Below the pieces are notes generated by a model, which saw only the letters and a program-made list of their open reading frames with translations, made no database searches and had not been told where the DNA came from. From contig NZ_DASYGY010000007.1 in the NCBI RefSeq assembly GCF_035999195.1, positions 310,001 through 374,000 on the forward strand: DNA of 64,000 nt. Reading direction: 5' to 3'. How positions within the stretch are numbered: position 1 is the stretch's first letter; every line of letters starts with the position of its first letter. Origin of the DNA: Pseudoxanthomonas sp. GTDB lineage: Bacteria > Pseudomonadota > Gammaproteobacteria > Xanthomonadales > Xanthomonadaceae. Position numbers and translations under genes: made by a program. Positions 10,458-19,701 of the stretch are shown piece after piece.

Positions 10458-11287
10458 TGATCGGAGGGCCAGGCACCCATCGCATCGGCCTGGTCGAGGA
10501 TGATGTCGGCGTCGGCCACGTGAAACGCGTCGCGCTGCGCGAACACGTGGTCGATGCGGACCGGCGCGTGGCCTAGGTGCGTATTGAGCGTGGTGTGCGC
10601 CGGCGTATTGGCATCCTCGCCCACGTGCGCCTGTTCGTAGGCCTCGATGAATCGCGCGCGCAACGGGGCCAGTTCCGCGGTGTCCGAGCGCGTATTGAAA
10701 TCGCCACCGACGATCGAGGGCGCACCACCCGACGTGTCGTCGATCAGCGCGAGCACGCCGGCGACCTGCTCGGCCCGGATCGCGCTGCCCTCCGGCTTGT
10801 AGTGCAGATGGGTCACGTAGACGTTCAACGGGCGGCCATCGACCGTGGCGCGCACCCAGCCCGCGTTGCGGTAATCGTCGAGCGGCGCCAGCTTCACTTC
10901 GCGGGACTCTTCGATCCCGCCCTTCACCAGGATCGCATTGCCGTAGCGGCGGACCTGGTCCGGCGCATCGGCCGAGAAGAAGCGGTACTGGTAGCCCAGT
11001 CGCGAGGCCAGCACCTGGGCCTGGTTGGGCAAGGCGGCGTCCTGCAGCACTTCCTGCAGCACGATCACCTGCGGCGACCGCGCCTTCAGCTCGGCGACGA
11101 TCATCTCCTGCCGGTGCGGCCAGTCCTGCTTGTCGTGCCAGAGGTTGAGGGTCACCACGTCGATCGTCGACGGCGCCGTCGCGGGCCGTGGGCGCTGGCA
11201 GGCCACCAATACCAGCGCCGCGATCAGCAGCAGGACGGCGGCGACCGGCGTCCGCCATGAGGACGGGAACACGGGCACGGCACTCAC
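10418..11287 (-). CDS. endonuclease/exonuclease/phosphatase-family lipoprotein
   Basis: EEP-fold hydrolase (289 residues) with an N-terminal lipoprotein signal ending 'VLVACQ'. Metal and catalytic motifs of the DNase I-like family are visible: 'TLNLWHDKQDW', 'VLQEV', 'THLHYKPEG', 'VGGDFNT', 'IDHVFAQ' and the final 'PSDHYGVWV'. The substrate (nucleic acid, phospholipid or sugar phosphate) cannot be told. The GTG start at 11287 overlaps the nlpD-like stop as GTGA, so translation is probably coupled; this position after nlpD is where rpoS sits in E. coli and Pseudomonas. Tail-to-tail overlap of 40 nt with the M15-type gene. Confidence 0.82.
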   Translation of the reverse strand: MSAVPVFPSSWRTPVAAVLLLIAALVLVACQRPRPATAPSTIDVVTLNLWHDKQDWPHRQEMIVAELKARSPQVIVLQEVLQDAALPNQAQVLASRLGYQYRFFSADAPDQVRRYGNAILVKGGIEESREVKLAPLDDYRNAGWVRATVDGRPLNVYVTHLHYKPEGSAIRAEQVAGVLALIDDTSGGAPSIVGGDFNTRSDTAELAPLRARFIEAYEQAHVGEDANTPAHTTLNTHLGHAPVRIDHVFAQRDAFHVADADIILDQADAMGAWPSDHYGVWVRLVRAAD

Positions 11288-12081
11288 CGCGGCGGCAGGT
11301 ACTGCAGCGGATCCACCGGCTTGCCGTTGTGGCGGATCTCGAAGTGCAGCATGTCGCGCGAGGCACCGCTGCGGCCCATCTCCGCGATCTGCTGGCCGGC
11401 CTTGATGCTCTGGCCTTCGTTCACCAGGCGCTTGCGGTTGTGTCCGTAGGCGGACAGCCAGGCTTCGCTGTGCTTGATGATGATCAGTTCGCCGTAGCCC
11501 ACCAGGCCGGCACCGGAATAGACCACCACGCCATCGGCCGCCGCGCGCACTGCCTGGCCGCTGCTGCCTGCGATGTCGACGCCCTGCTTGGTGGCGTCGC
11601 CGGCCACGAAGCGACCGATCAGATGCCCGTCGGCAGGCCACCGCCAGGCGAATCCGCTGCTGGCCGGCGCCGGTGTTGCGGCGGGACGGGTGACGGGGGC
11701 CGGAGGCGGTACCGGCCGCGTGGCCGTGCCGGTCGCGGGCCGGTTGGATGCGGCAGCGCCGGTCGTGGTCGGAGGCCGGCTGCCGCCGCCCGGGAACAGG
11801 TTGAGCGACTGGCCGGGATAGATCGTGTAGGGCGCACCCAGGTTGTTCCAGCGCGCCAGGTCGTTGACGTCGATGCCGTTGCGGAACGCGATGCCGTACA
11901 GGGTGTCGCCACGCTGCACGCGCACCGTGGCACCCGGCTTGGCCTGCGACGGCTTGCGCGTGGACGACGGGGCCGAAGGCTCGCGCACCACCGTCGTGGA
12001 ACAGGCGCCGAGCACCGCCACGGCGATGCCGATCAGGAGGGCGTGCGTGATGCGGTGGCCGGAGCGTAGCGTCGTGGTCAT
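11284..12081 (-). CDS. nlpD: NlpD-like LysM/M23 lipoprotein
   Basis: Outer-membrane lipoprotein (265 residues) that in homologs activates the cell-separation amidase AmiC. It has a lipobox ('VLGACS'), a LysM domain (about residues 50-95: 'VQRGDTLYGIAFRNGID'), a Pro/Ala/Thr-rich linker, and an M23 domain (about 135-262). The M23 metal site is degenerate: the first zinc His is replaced ('TKQGVDIAG'), although 'LHFEIR' is kept. This fits a non-enzymatic NlpD activator. The start at 12081 is chosen over 12117 because it places the signal peptide at the N-terminus. Lies in surE-pcm-exoD-like-nlpD. Confidence 0.88.
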   Translation of the reverse strand: MTTTLRSGHRITHALLIGIAVAVLGACSTTVVREPSAPSSTRKPSQAKPGATVRVQRGDTLYGIAFRNGIDVNDLARWNNLGAPYTIYPGQSLNLFPGGGSRPPTTTGAAASNRPATGTATRPVPPPAPVTRPAATPAPASSGFAWRWPADGHLIGRFVAGDATKQGVDIAGSSGQAVRAAADGVVVYSGAGLVGYGELIIIKHSEAWLSAYGHNRKRLVNEGQSIKAGQQIAEMGRSGASRDMLHFEIRHNGKPVDPLQYLPPR

Positions 12082-12120
12082 GCGTTCGGTCGTTTCCTTA
12101 CAAGGCGGGAGCCGCAAGGC

Positions 12121-12777
12121 TCAGCCGGTCAGTCGCTGGAACAGTTCGCGTGCGGCCACGCCACCGCCCCCGATCAGCACGCTGAAATAGACGATCGTGC
12201 CGATGTTGGCCACGTGGCCGAGCAGGATGGCGCCGCCGTCGCGCTGGATGAAGCCGATGGCATACAGCAGCAAGGCCAAGGCTGGCAGGGTGTTGCTGAA
12301 TGGCACGAATCCGAACGGCGCCATCAGCAGCAGCGCGGCGAGGATGAAGGCCAGATTGTTGATGACGCCCTGCCCCGGCCCGTCGACGAAGACCCGCAGC
12401 CGGCGTGGACGGCTGATCTTCTCCATGCGGCGCACCCACACCAGGCCCGAGGTGAGGCCCGGCCGCAGGCGATCGGCCGGCAAGGCCTTGTGCTTGATCC
12501 GCTGCGGCAACCACAAGGGGCGGTTGACCAGGCGACTGATGCCGACCAGCAGGATGGCCGCGCCGAACACCGTGCTGACGCCGGGAATCGACACAGGAAT
12601 CAGGAACACCAGCGTCAGCAGGATGGTGAGCAGCAGCAGGCCCTCGTCGCTGAAGACATCCAGCAGTTCGCCCAGGCTCAGCGAGTCAGGCGGCAGCCGT
12701 TCGATGATGGCGGCCAACTGTTCGCCGAGCGATGAAGTGTCGCCGGGAAGTCCATGGCGAGGATCGGGTGTCGTCAC
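12121..12777 (-). CDS. ExoD-family membrane protein
   Basis: A 218-residue integral membrane protein of the exopolysaccharide-synthesis ExoD family. Typical features: N-terminal 'LGELLDVFSDEGLLLLTILL', then 'PVSIPGVSTVFGAAILLVGI', and a hydrophobic C-terminal half with 3-4 helices. The molecular role is unknown; the name comes from a Sinorhizobium exopolysaccharide mutant. It lies between pcm (4 nt) and the nlpD-like gene (39 nt), an extra member in the surE-pcm-nlpD order. Confidence 0.85.
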   Translation of the reverse strand: MTTPDPRHGLPGDTSSLGEQLAAIIERLPPDSLSLGELLDVFSDEGLLLLTILLTLVFLIPVSIPGVSTVFGAAILLVGISRLVNRPLWLPQRIKHKALPADRLRPGLTSGLVWVRRMEKISRPRRLRVFVDGPGQGVINNLAFILAALLLMAPFGFVPFSNTLPALALLLYAIGFIQRDGGAILLGHVANIGTIVYFSVLIGGGGVAARELFQRLTG

Positions 12778-12781
12778 GTGC

Positions 12782-13459
12782 TCAATCCAGCGTGCCGGAC
12801 AGCAACGGCACGAACACCACCGGCGCCAGCGTGGTTTCCTCGACGCTGCCGTCGGCGCGCTTCACCAGTCGCACCAGCGACTGCGAGCCGCTGCCGCCGA
12901 CCGGCGCCACGAGTTGCCCGCCGACGGCGAGCTGATCGATCAGCACCGGCACCAGCGCGGGCGCGGCGGCGGTCACGATGATGGCGTCGTAGGGACCGTG
13001 TTCGACCCAGCCGATGCGGCCGTCGTCGTGCTTGCTGCGCACGTTGAACCCCATCTGCCGCAGCCGCTTGCGCGCCTGCCGCAGCAGGTCGCCGATGCGC
13101 TCGACGGTGTAGACCTCCAGCCCCAGCACGGCCAGCACCGCCGCCTGGTAACCGGAACCGGTGCCGATCTCCAGCACCTTCTTCGGTGCCGTCTCCAGCA
13201 GCACCTCGGTCATCCGCGCCACCACCCATGGCTGCGAGATGGTCTGGCTGTGGCCGATCGGCAGCGCGGTGTCCTCGTACGCACGCGTGGCCAGCGCCTC
13301 GTCGACGAACAGGTGGCGGGGCAAGGTGCGGATGGCGTTGAGCACGCGCTCGTCGGCGATACCGGCCTCGCGCAGACGCTCGACCAGGCGGTCGCGTACG
13401 CGCTGCGAGGTCATGCCCACGCCCACCGCTTCGGGCTGCAGCCGCAACCGTGGCGTCAT
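12782..13459 (-). CDS. pcm: protein-L-isoaspartate O-methyltransferase
   Basis: Repairs isoaspartyl residues in aged proteins using SAM. 225 residues. Motifs: 'SQPWVVARMTE' substrate loop, SAM-binding 'VLEIGTGSGYQAAVLA', 'YTVERI', and 'YDAIIVTAAAP'. The start at 13459 overlaps the surE stop as ATGA, so the two genes are translationally coupled as in many bacteria. Confidence 0.96.
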   Translation of the reverse strand: MTPRLRLQPEAVGVGMTSQRVRDRLVERLREAGIADERVLNAIRTLPRHLFVDEALATRAYEDTALPIGHSQTISQPWVVARMTEVLLETAPKKVLEIGTGSGYQAAVLAVLGLEVYTVERIGDLLRQARKRLRQMGFNVRSKHDDGRIGWVEHGPYDAIIVTAAAPALVPVLIDQLAVGGQLVAPVGGSGSQSLVRLVKRADGSVEETTLAPVVFVPLLSGTLD

Positions 13460-14235
13460 GCCGGATCCTCGAGCGCGGCCGTCAGGCCATCCACCCAGCC
13501 GGCCACTTTCTCCAGCGCCTGATATCGCGTCAGGTCGACATGGATCGGCGTGATCGAGATGTGGCCGGTGCGCACGGCATGGAAATCGGTACCGGGGCCC
13601 GCGTCCTGTTCGCGACCGGCCGGCCCGATCCAGTACACGGTGTGGCCACGCGGATCCGGCTGCGGCACGCACGGTTCGGAACGGTGGCGGTTGCCCAGGC
13701 GCGTGACCTCGAACCCCCGCACATCGGCCCAGGCGAGGTCGGGAACATTGACGTTGAGGATGGTGTCCGCCGGCAGCGGATCGGCCTTCAGGCGCGCCAC
13801 GATCTCCACGGCCGCTCGCGCGGCGGTCTCGTAGTGCTTCGCGTCGTGGTTCTTGGTGGCCAGCGACATGGCCACGGCCGGCAGGCCCAGGAAGCGACCC
13901 TCCATCGCGGCCGACACGGTGCCGGAGTAGATGACGTCGTCGCCCAGGTTGGCGGTGTTGTTGATGCCCGACACCACGATATCCGGCTCGAACTCCAGCA
14001 TGCCGGTCAACGCCAGGTGCACGCAGTCGGTCGGCGTGCCGGCGATGCTGCAGGTGTAGTGGTCGATGCGCTTCAGCCGGATCGGCAGGTCGAGCGTCAG
14101 TGAATTGCTGGCACCCGAACGGTCGCGATCGGGGGCGACCACGTACACCTCATGGCCCGCGCTACGCAGGCCCTCTGCCAGGATTCGGATGCCGGGGGCG
14201 TCGACGCCGTCGTCGTTGCTGACCAGTACGCGCAT
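13456..14235 (-). CDS. surE: 5'/3'-nucleotidase SurE
   Basis: Metal-dependent survival-protein nucleotidase (259 residues). The hallmark 'SNDDG' is at residues 6-10; 'SGINNTANLGDDVIYSGTVSAAMEG' carries further active-site residues. Start at 14235 with the conserved 'MRVLVSNDDG'; the upstream in-frame ATG (14259) would add eight unlikely residues. First gene of the surE-pcm-exoD-like-nlpD-EEP run. Confidence 0.97.
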   Translation of the reverse strand: MRVLVSNDDGVDAPGIRILAEGLRSAGHEVYVVAPDRDRSGASNSLTLDLPIRLKRIDHYTCSIAGTPTDCVHLALTGMLEFEPDIVVSGINNTANLGDDVIYSGTVSAAMEGRFLGLPAVAMSLATKNHDAKHYETAARAAVEIVARLKADPLPADTILNVNVPDLAWADVRGFEVTRLGNRHRSEPCVPQPDPRGHTVYWIGPAGREQDAGPGTDFHAVRTGHISITPIHVDLTRYQALEKVAGWVDGLTAALEDPA

Positions 14236-14324
14236 GGGTTTCCTCGGGGACGGGCCCATGATACCGGAACCTTGCCGATGCTTCCCGCGCTTGCGTCACG
14301 TCGCGATGCCGCTACGCTGACGGC

Positions 14325-14867
14325 ATGGCCGGTTCCACGCCCCCCGACGATGATGACGCCGCACTGTTCCGCGATGCGATCGGCGCCGTTCGCCGCCTGC
14401 AGGAGACGCCACTTCCGCCACGCAAGGCGCCACCGAAGCCTGCGGCGCGGATGGCAGAGCGCGACGAAGACGATGCATTGAGCGAATTCCAGCGTGGCCT
14501 GGCCGCACTGGATCCGCATGCGGCCGACGATGTCCTGAGCTACCGCAGGGAGGCGTTGTCGACGCGTGCCTTCCATCGCCTCAAGCGCGGCCAGTTCTCG
14601 GTGCAGGACGAACTGGACCTCCACGGCGCCACCGCGCTGCAGGCGGAAAGCCTGTTGCGCCGCTTCCTTGCCGAGGCGCATGCGCACGACCACGGCTGCG
14701 TGCGCGTGATCCACGGCAAGGGCCAGCGTTCGGACAGCGACGCGCCCGTGCTGAAGAATCTGGTCGACCGGATACTGCGCCAGCGGTCCGACGTGATGGG
14801 CTTCCACTCGGCACCGCCCACGCAGGGCGGCACCGGGGCGGTGCTGGTGCTGCTCGCCCACCGCTGA
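14325..14867 (+). CDS. Smr-domain protein
   Basis: 180 residues. An N-terminal acidic/Pro-rich arm is followed by a C-terminal Smr domain: 'ELDLHGATALQAESLLRRFL' carries the DLHG motif and 'VRVIHGKGQRS' the HGKG motif. Family knowledge: stand-alone Smr proteins are nucleases, including ribosome-rescue endonucleases such as SmrB. The N-terminal region with 'LSYRREALSTRAFHRLKRGQF' resembles the SmrA/SmrB group. Divergent from surE and convergent with a small lipoprotein. Confidence 0.9.
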   Translation: MAGSTPPDDDDAALFRDAIGAVRRLQETPLPPRKAPPKPAARMAERDEDDALSEFQRGLAALDPHAADDVLSYRREALSTRAFHRLKRGQFSVQDELDLHGATALQAESLLRRFLAEAHAHDHGCVRVIHGKGQRSDSDAPVLKNLVDRILRQRSDVMGFHSAPPTQGGTGAVLVLLAHR

Positions 14868-14893
14868 GCGCGCCGTCGGCCGGCGCCACGCCG

Positions 14894-15118
14894 TTACTGC
14901 GGCGCGGCCTTCTTTTGCTCGATCCGCGGCGGATTGACCCAGGTCAGCTGGATGCCGCGCCGCTTGGCGATCCGTTCCACGTAGGCGATGTACTGCTGCT
15001 CGGCGGTGAGGGGCCGCTGTTCGGGCGGAGATGACGATGCGTTGTCGCGGGCAGTGGCGCAGGCCGCCAGCAGGGCACAGGCGGATACGGCGAAGGCAGT
15101 TCGAATCACGGCGTTCAT
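14894..15118 (-). CDS. small lipoprotein of unknown function
   Basis: 74 residues: signal peptide with lipobox 'LLAAC' (Cys20), a Ser/Pro linker, then a short helical part 'QQYIAYVERIAKRRGIQLTWVNPP' and a basic end. No family recognised. Such small lipoproteins are common in xanthomonads. Downstream of truD in the same direction but with a gap of over 100 nt. Confidence 0.7.
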   Translation of the reverse strand: MNAVIRTAFAVSACALLAACATARDNASSSPPEQRPLTAEQQYIAYVERIAKRRGIQLTWVNPPRIEQKKAAPQ

Positions 15119-15232
15119 GGCGATGTCTCCGGCACAGGGGAAGACGGTCCGGCGACGCGACGCCGCGACGACGCTGACGCGTGGCGTGCCTGAGTGCGCT
15201 TATACGCCTGCGCTGCGGTGCTTCCAGTGCCT

Positions 15233-16291
15233 TCAGTCGCGTGCCGACGGACGGTCGTCGCCCTGCGACGCATCCGTCACCGGGCCCAGTTCGTGCAGCA
15301 CGGCCGTGGCATAGCTACCCGGCGGCAACGCGAACGTCAGGCGCAGGGCGTCGGCCGAGGGCCACGACCATGCCAGCGCCTGCGGAACCAGACGCAAGGC
15401 GCGGCGCTCCTGACGCAGGCCCTCCAGTTCCAGCCCTGCACGCAGCACCACCGCGTCCTCGTCCTGCAACGCCGCCGTCTCGCGGTCGCGCGCATCCGCC
15501 TGCGTCCGCAGTTCGCCGGTGCCCCACAGGGGCCCGGTGGGATGGATGTCGAAGTCGCCCAGCCGCTGCGCCAACGAATCGCTCCATGGCTCGGGCCCGA
15601 ACACGCTGCGGCTGCCCGCCAGCATCCAGACTTCGCCTTCCAGTCCGCGGTTCCAGCTGCCGTCCGCCAGCCGTGCCGCCAGCACGCGGTTGAACAACTC
15701 CGAGCGCGCCGCGGAGATCAGCAGCGAACGCTGCTCGCGCCTGACGCGCCGGCCGGCGAACATCGACAGCGCCGCCGCCACGTTGCCGCCGTCGCGGCCG
15801 AAGCGCTGCTCACCGAACCAGTTGGGCAGACCGTGCGCCGCGATCTCGCGCAGCCGCGCCTCGATCGCCTCGGCATCGCCCGCCACGTCGCGCAGCACCA
15901 GCTCGAACCGGTTGCCGGCCAGTGCCCCGCGCGGCAGCTTGCGCGAATGCCAGGTCGACGCCACCACCTTGAGTTCGTCGGACTCCAATGCCGCAAGGTC
16001 CGGCGCCACCTTGCGCGGCAGGTGCACGCTGAAACGCTGCCGGGTCACCGCATGGCGATCCTTCAGCCCCGCATAGCCCACGCCCATCTCGGCGATGCCG
16101 GCCCACGCGGCGATGCGCTTGGCGGCGAACGCCGTGTTCATGCCGCGCTTCTCGACGGTGAGGAGCAGATGCTCGCCTTCGCCGGAGGGCTCGAAGCCTG
16201 CCAGTTCCTCGACGAAGAAGTCCTCCGGCGTACTGCGGATGCGCGCCGACAGCACCGGCGCACCGAAGGCGCGCGGCAGGCCGTCGCTCAC
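15233..16291 (-). CDS. truD: tRNA pseudouridine(13) synthase TruD
   Basis: Makes pseudouridine 13 in tRNA-Glu. 352 residues. The catalytic Asp is in 'GLKDRHAVTRQ' (near residue 80); the family motif 'NWFGEQRFGRDG' and the insertion-domain segment 'GPLWGTG' are present. Starts at a GTG that overlaps the ispF stop as GTGA; this coupling (ispF-truD) is common in gammaproteobacteria, where surE-pcm usually follows. Here surE-pcm is nearby on the same strand but separated by the small lipoprotein and the opposite-facing smr gene. Confidence 0.95.
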   Translation of the reverse strand: MSDGLPRAFGAPVLSARIRSTPEDFFVEELAGFEPSGEGEHLLLTVEKRGMNTAFAAKRIAAWAGIAEMGVGYAGLKDRHAVTRQRFSVHLPRKVAPDLAALESDELKVVASTWHSRKLPRGALAGNRFELVLRDVAGDAEAIEARLREIAAHGLPNWFGEQRFGRDGGNVAAALSMFAGRRVRREQRSLLISAARSELFNRVLAARLADGSWNRGLEGEVWMLAGSRSVFGPEPWSDSLAQRLGDFDIHPTGPLWGTGELRTQADARDRETAALQDEDAVVLRAGLELEGLRQERRALRLVPQALAWSWPSADALRLTFALPPGSYATAVLHELGPVTDASQGDDRPSARD

Positions 16292-16776
16292 GCCTTCACC
16301 AGCAGCACCACGGCCTGCGCGGCAATACCTTCGCCGCGCCCGGTGAAGCCCAGCGTTTCGGTGGTGGTGGCCTTGATGCTGACCGCATCGACCTCGATGC
16401 CCAGATCGTCGGCCACGCAGGCGCGCATCGCGTCGGCATGCGGGCCGACCTTCGGCCGCTCGCAGATCACGGTGACGTCGACATTGCCGACCCGCCAGCC
16501 ACGTTCGGCGATCAAGGCGTGGCAGTGACGGACGAACGCACGGCTGTCCGCCCCCTTCCAGCGATCGTCCGACGGCGGGAAATGCCTGCCGATGTCGCCG
16601 AATGCCAGCGCACCGAGCACGGCGTCGCACAGCGCGTGCAACACGACATCGCCATCGCTGTGAGCCACCACGCCGCGCGCGTGCGGCACGCGCACGCCAC
16701 CGAGCATGACGTGGTCGCCATCGCCGAACGCGTGCACGTCGAAACCCTGGCCGATGCGGATGGAGGGAAATGTCAC
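16288..16776 (-). CDS. ispF: 2-C-methyl-D-erythritol 2,4-cyclodiphosphate synthase
   Basis: Fifth step of the MEP isoprenoid pathway. 162 residues. Zinc site 'GFDVHAFG' (DxH) and 'HSDGDVVLHALCDA', 'FPPSDDRWKGADS', and the CMP-binding 'KATTTETLGFTGRGEG' are present. The GTG at 16776 gives the usual short N-terminus, with GAGGT 8 nt upstream; an upstream ATG at 16833 would overlap the CPBP gene and add 19 non-conserved residues. Usually adjacent to ispD; here a CPBP gene lies between them. Confidence 0.95.
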   Translation of the reverse strand: MTFPSIRIGQGFDVHAFGDGDHVMLGGVRVPHARGVVAHSDGDVVLHALCDAVLGALAFGDIGRHFPPSDDRWKGADSRAFVRHCHALIAERGWRVGNVDVTVICERPKVGPHADAMRACVADDLGIEVDAVSIKATTTETLGFTGRGEGIAAQAVVLLVKA

Positions 16777-16813
16777 GGGCAAGACCTCGATATCGAAAAC
16801 TATATGGACGACG

Positions 16814-17344
16814 TCAAGTCGGAAGAGCGACAAGAGCGACTACGGAGAGGTTCTGGAAGCCATGTGGCAGGGCGGCGGCCAGGAATGCATGGCGGTAGGA
16901 CCGCGGTCGCCAGACCAGATAACAGCAACTGTAGACGAAGAATCCGAAGAAGGTACCGAAGAACCAGAATGGCGCGACGAGCGCATGGAATCCGCCCCAC
17001 ACCAGGCCTGCCAACGAAGCCGTCGTGAGGATCGACCATTCAAAGCGGACTAGAAGCCAGAGCGTCAGGCTCAATAGCCAAGTCTCGATCACAGGAGCAA
17101 CCAGCACCGCACCCACGAAGAAATGAAGCGAGGCCTCGGCTCCACTCGTTCCAGGCGGATGTTCGAATACACCGGCCAGTCGACCGATTCCCACCGCGAC
17201 CGCCACCATTGCGAGCGACACCGAGACGGACAACACGAAATTGAGCAGGGATCGGCGCACCAGGTACTGATCGGGGGGCGCCAGCAGCGCCCACCTGAAA
17301 CACCGGATGACCCGCGCCGGCGCGTGCCTGGCAACGTCTATCAT
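16814..17344 (-). CDS. CPBP-like intramembrane protease homolog (degenerate)
   Basis: 176 residues with about five hydrophobic segments. CPBP/Abi-like motifs are present in order: 'APVIETWLLS' (family consensus has EE, here only one Glu), 'WGGFHAL' and 'PHGFQN'. The altered first motif makes protease activity doubtful. It sits 4 nt after ispD and 37 nt before ispF with no Shine-Dalgarno before its ATG. Its DNA is visibly lower in GC than its neighbours (judged by eye) and less biased at third positions, so it may be a later insertion. Function unknown; CPBP proteins act in prenyl-protein-like processing or bacteriocin immunity. Confidence 0.65.
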   Translation of the reverse strand: MIDVARHAPARVIRCFRWALLAPPDQYLVRRSLLNFVLSVSVSLAMVAVAVGIGRLAGVFEHPPGTSGAEASLHFFVGAVLVAPVIETWLLSLTLWLLVRFEWSILTTASLAGLVWGGFHALVAPFWFFGTFFGFFVYSCCYLVWRPRSYRHAFLAAALPHGFQNLSVVALVALPT

Positions 17345-17348
17345 GCGA

Positions 17349-18047
17349 CTAGCTGCGCAACCGGCGCGACAGTTCGAACTCGAACCGCGCCAGATCCGCC
17401 GGCGTGGTGATCTTGAAGTTGCTTTCCGCGCCCTCGACCAGCAGCGGACGCAGCCCCTGGCGCTCCATCGCCATCGCTTCGTCGGTGACCTCGATGCCGT
17501 CGGCCAGGGCGGCCTCCAGCGCGCGGGTCAACTGCAGCCGTCGGAACAGCTGCGGAGTGAAGGCGCGCCACAGCCGCTCGCGCGATTCGGTGGCATCGAT
17601 GCCGCCGTCGTCGCCGGCCCTCTTCAACGTGTCGCGTACCGGTGCGGCCAGGATCGCGCCGACCGGGTCGCTGCGGCCGCGTTCCAGCAGTTGCGACAGG
17701 TCGGACAGCGACAGGTTGGGACGCGCCGCATCGTGTACCAGCACGAAGTCGTCCGCGCGCACGTCGTCGGGCAACGCGTGCAGGCCCGCCAGCACCGACG
17801 CGGCGCGGCTCGCGCCGCCAACGCAGGCGCGCACGGGCTTGCCGGCGAATTCGGTCCAGCGCGGCCAGTCCGCATCGTGCTCCGACACGGGTACCACCGC
17901 GCCTTCCACCGCCTCGTGCGCGAACAGTGCGGCCAGCGTGTGCGCGATCAGCGGCGCGCCATCGACAACGAGATACTGCTTGGGAAGCTCGCCGCCGAAG
18001 CGCGTGCCGCGTCCCGCCGCCGGCACGACGGCCCACAAACGGGCCAT
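17349..18047 (-). CDS. ispD: 2-C-methyl-D-erythritol 4-phosphate cytidylyltransferase
   Basis: Third step of the MEP pathway. 232 residues. CTP-binding 'PAAGRGTRFGGELPKQY' lies at residues 9-25, with 'HDAARPNLS', 'DTLKRA' and 'EVTDEAMAME' further on. Overlaps the ftsB stop by one nucleotide (TGATG), the classic ftsB-ispD coupling. Confidence 0.96.
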   Translation of the reverse strand: MARLWAVVPAAGRGTRFGGELPKQYLVVDGAPLIAHTLAALFAHEAVEGAVVPVSEHDADWPRWTEFAGKPVRACVGGASRAASVLAGLHALPDDVRADDFVLVHDAARPNLSLSDLSQLLERGRSDPVGAILAAPVRDTLKRAGDDGGIDATESRERLWRAFTPQLFRRLQLTRALEAALADGIEVTDEAMAMERQGLRPLLVEGAESNFKITTPADLARFEFELSRRLRS

Positions 18048-18397
18048 CAGGGAACGCGATCCACGACGTTATCGCCGCTTCCGTCGGTGCCACCCTCCGG
18101 CGGCGGCACGGGCGCAACGGATTCGACCACGCGGTAGAACTTCTCGCCGGGCTTGATCATGCCCAGCTCGCTGCGCGCGCGCTCCTCCACCGCCGACTCG
18201 CCGGACTTGAGGTCCTCGACTTCGGCGGCGAGGGCGTCGTTGCGCTCCTGCAGGCCCGCGTTCTCGCGCTTCTGCGCCGCGACCTGCTGTTCCAGCGCGA
18301 CGACCTGGCCCGAACTGCCGACGCCGAACCAGAACTTGTACTGCAGCCATCCCAGCAGCAGCACGAGCACCAGCAGGAGCCAGGGCGCCTTGCGCAT
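18047..18397 (-). CDS. ftsB: cell division protein FtsB
   Basis: Bitopic divisome protein of the FtsQLB complex. 116 residues: N-terminal TM (residues 4-20), a coiled coil (about 28-75, 'VVALEQQVAAQKRENAGLQERNDALAAE' region), then 'ARSELGMIKPGEKFYRVVE', the conserved FtsB end. An extra Pro/Gly/Asp-rich tail follows. Lies 3 nt after eno and overlaps ispD. Confidence 0.94.
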   Translation of the reverse strand: MRKAPWLLLVLVLLLGWLQYKFWFGVGSSGQVVALEQQVAAQKRENAGLQERNDALAAEVEDLKSGESAVEERARSELGMIKPGEKFYRVVESVAPVPPPEGGTDGSGDNVVDRVP

Positions 18398-18400
18398 GGA

Positions 18401-19684
<1,284 letters not shown>

Positions 19685-19701
19685 CGTGTCGTGTGCTCAG
19701 C

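Noticed and set aside
16814..17344. Calling the CPBP-like protein an active prenyl protease
   Set aside because: The first Glu pair is incomplete, so activity cannot be claimed.
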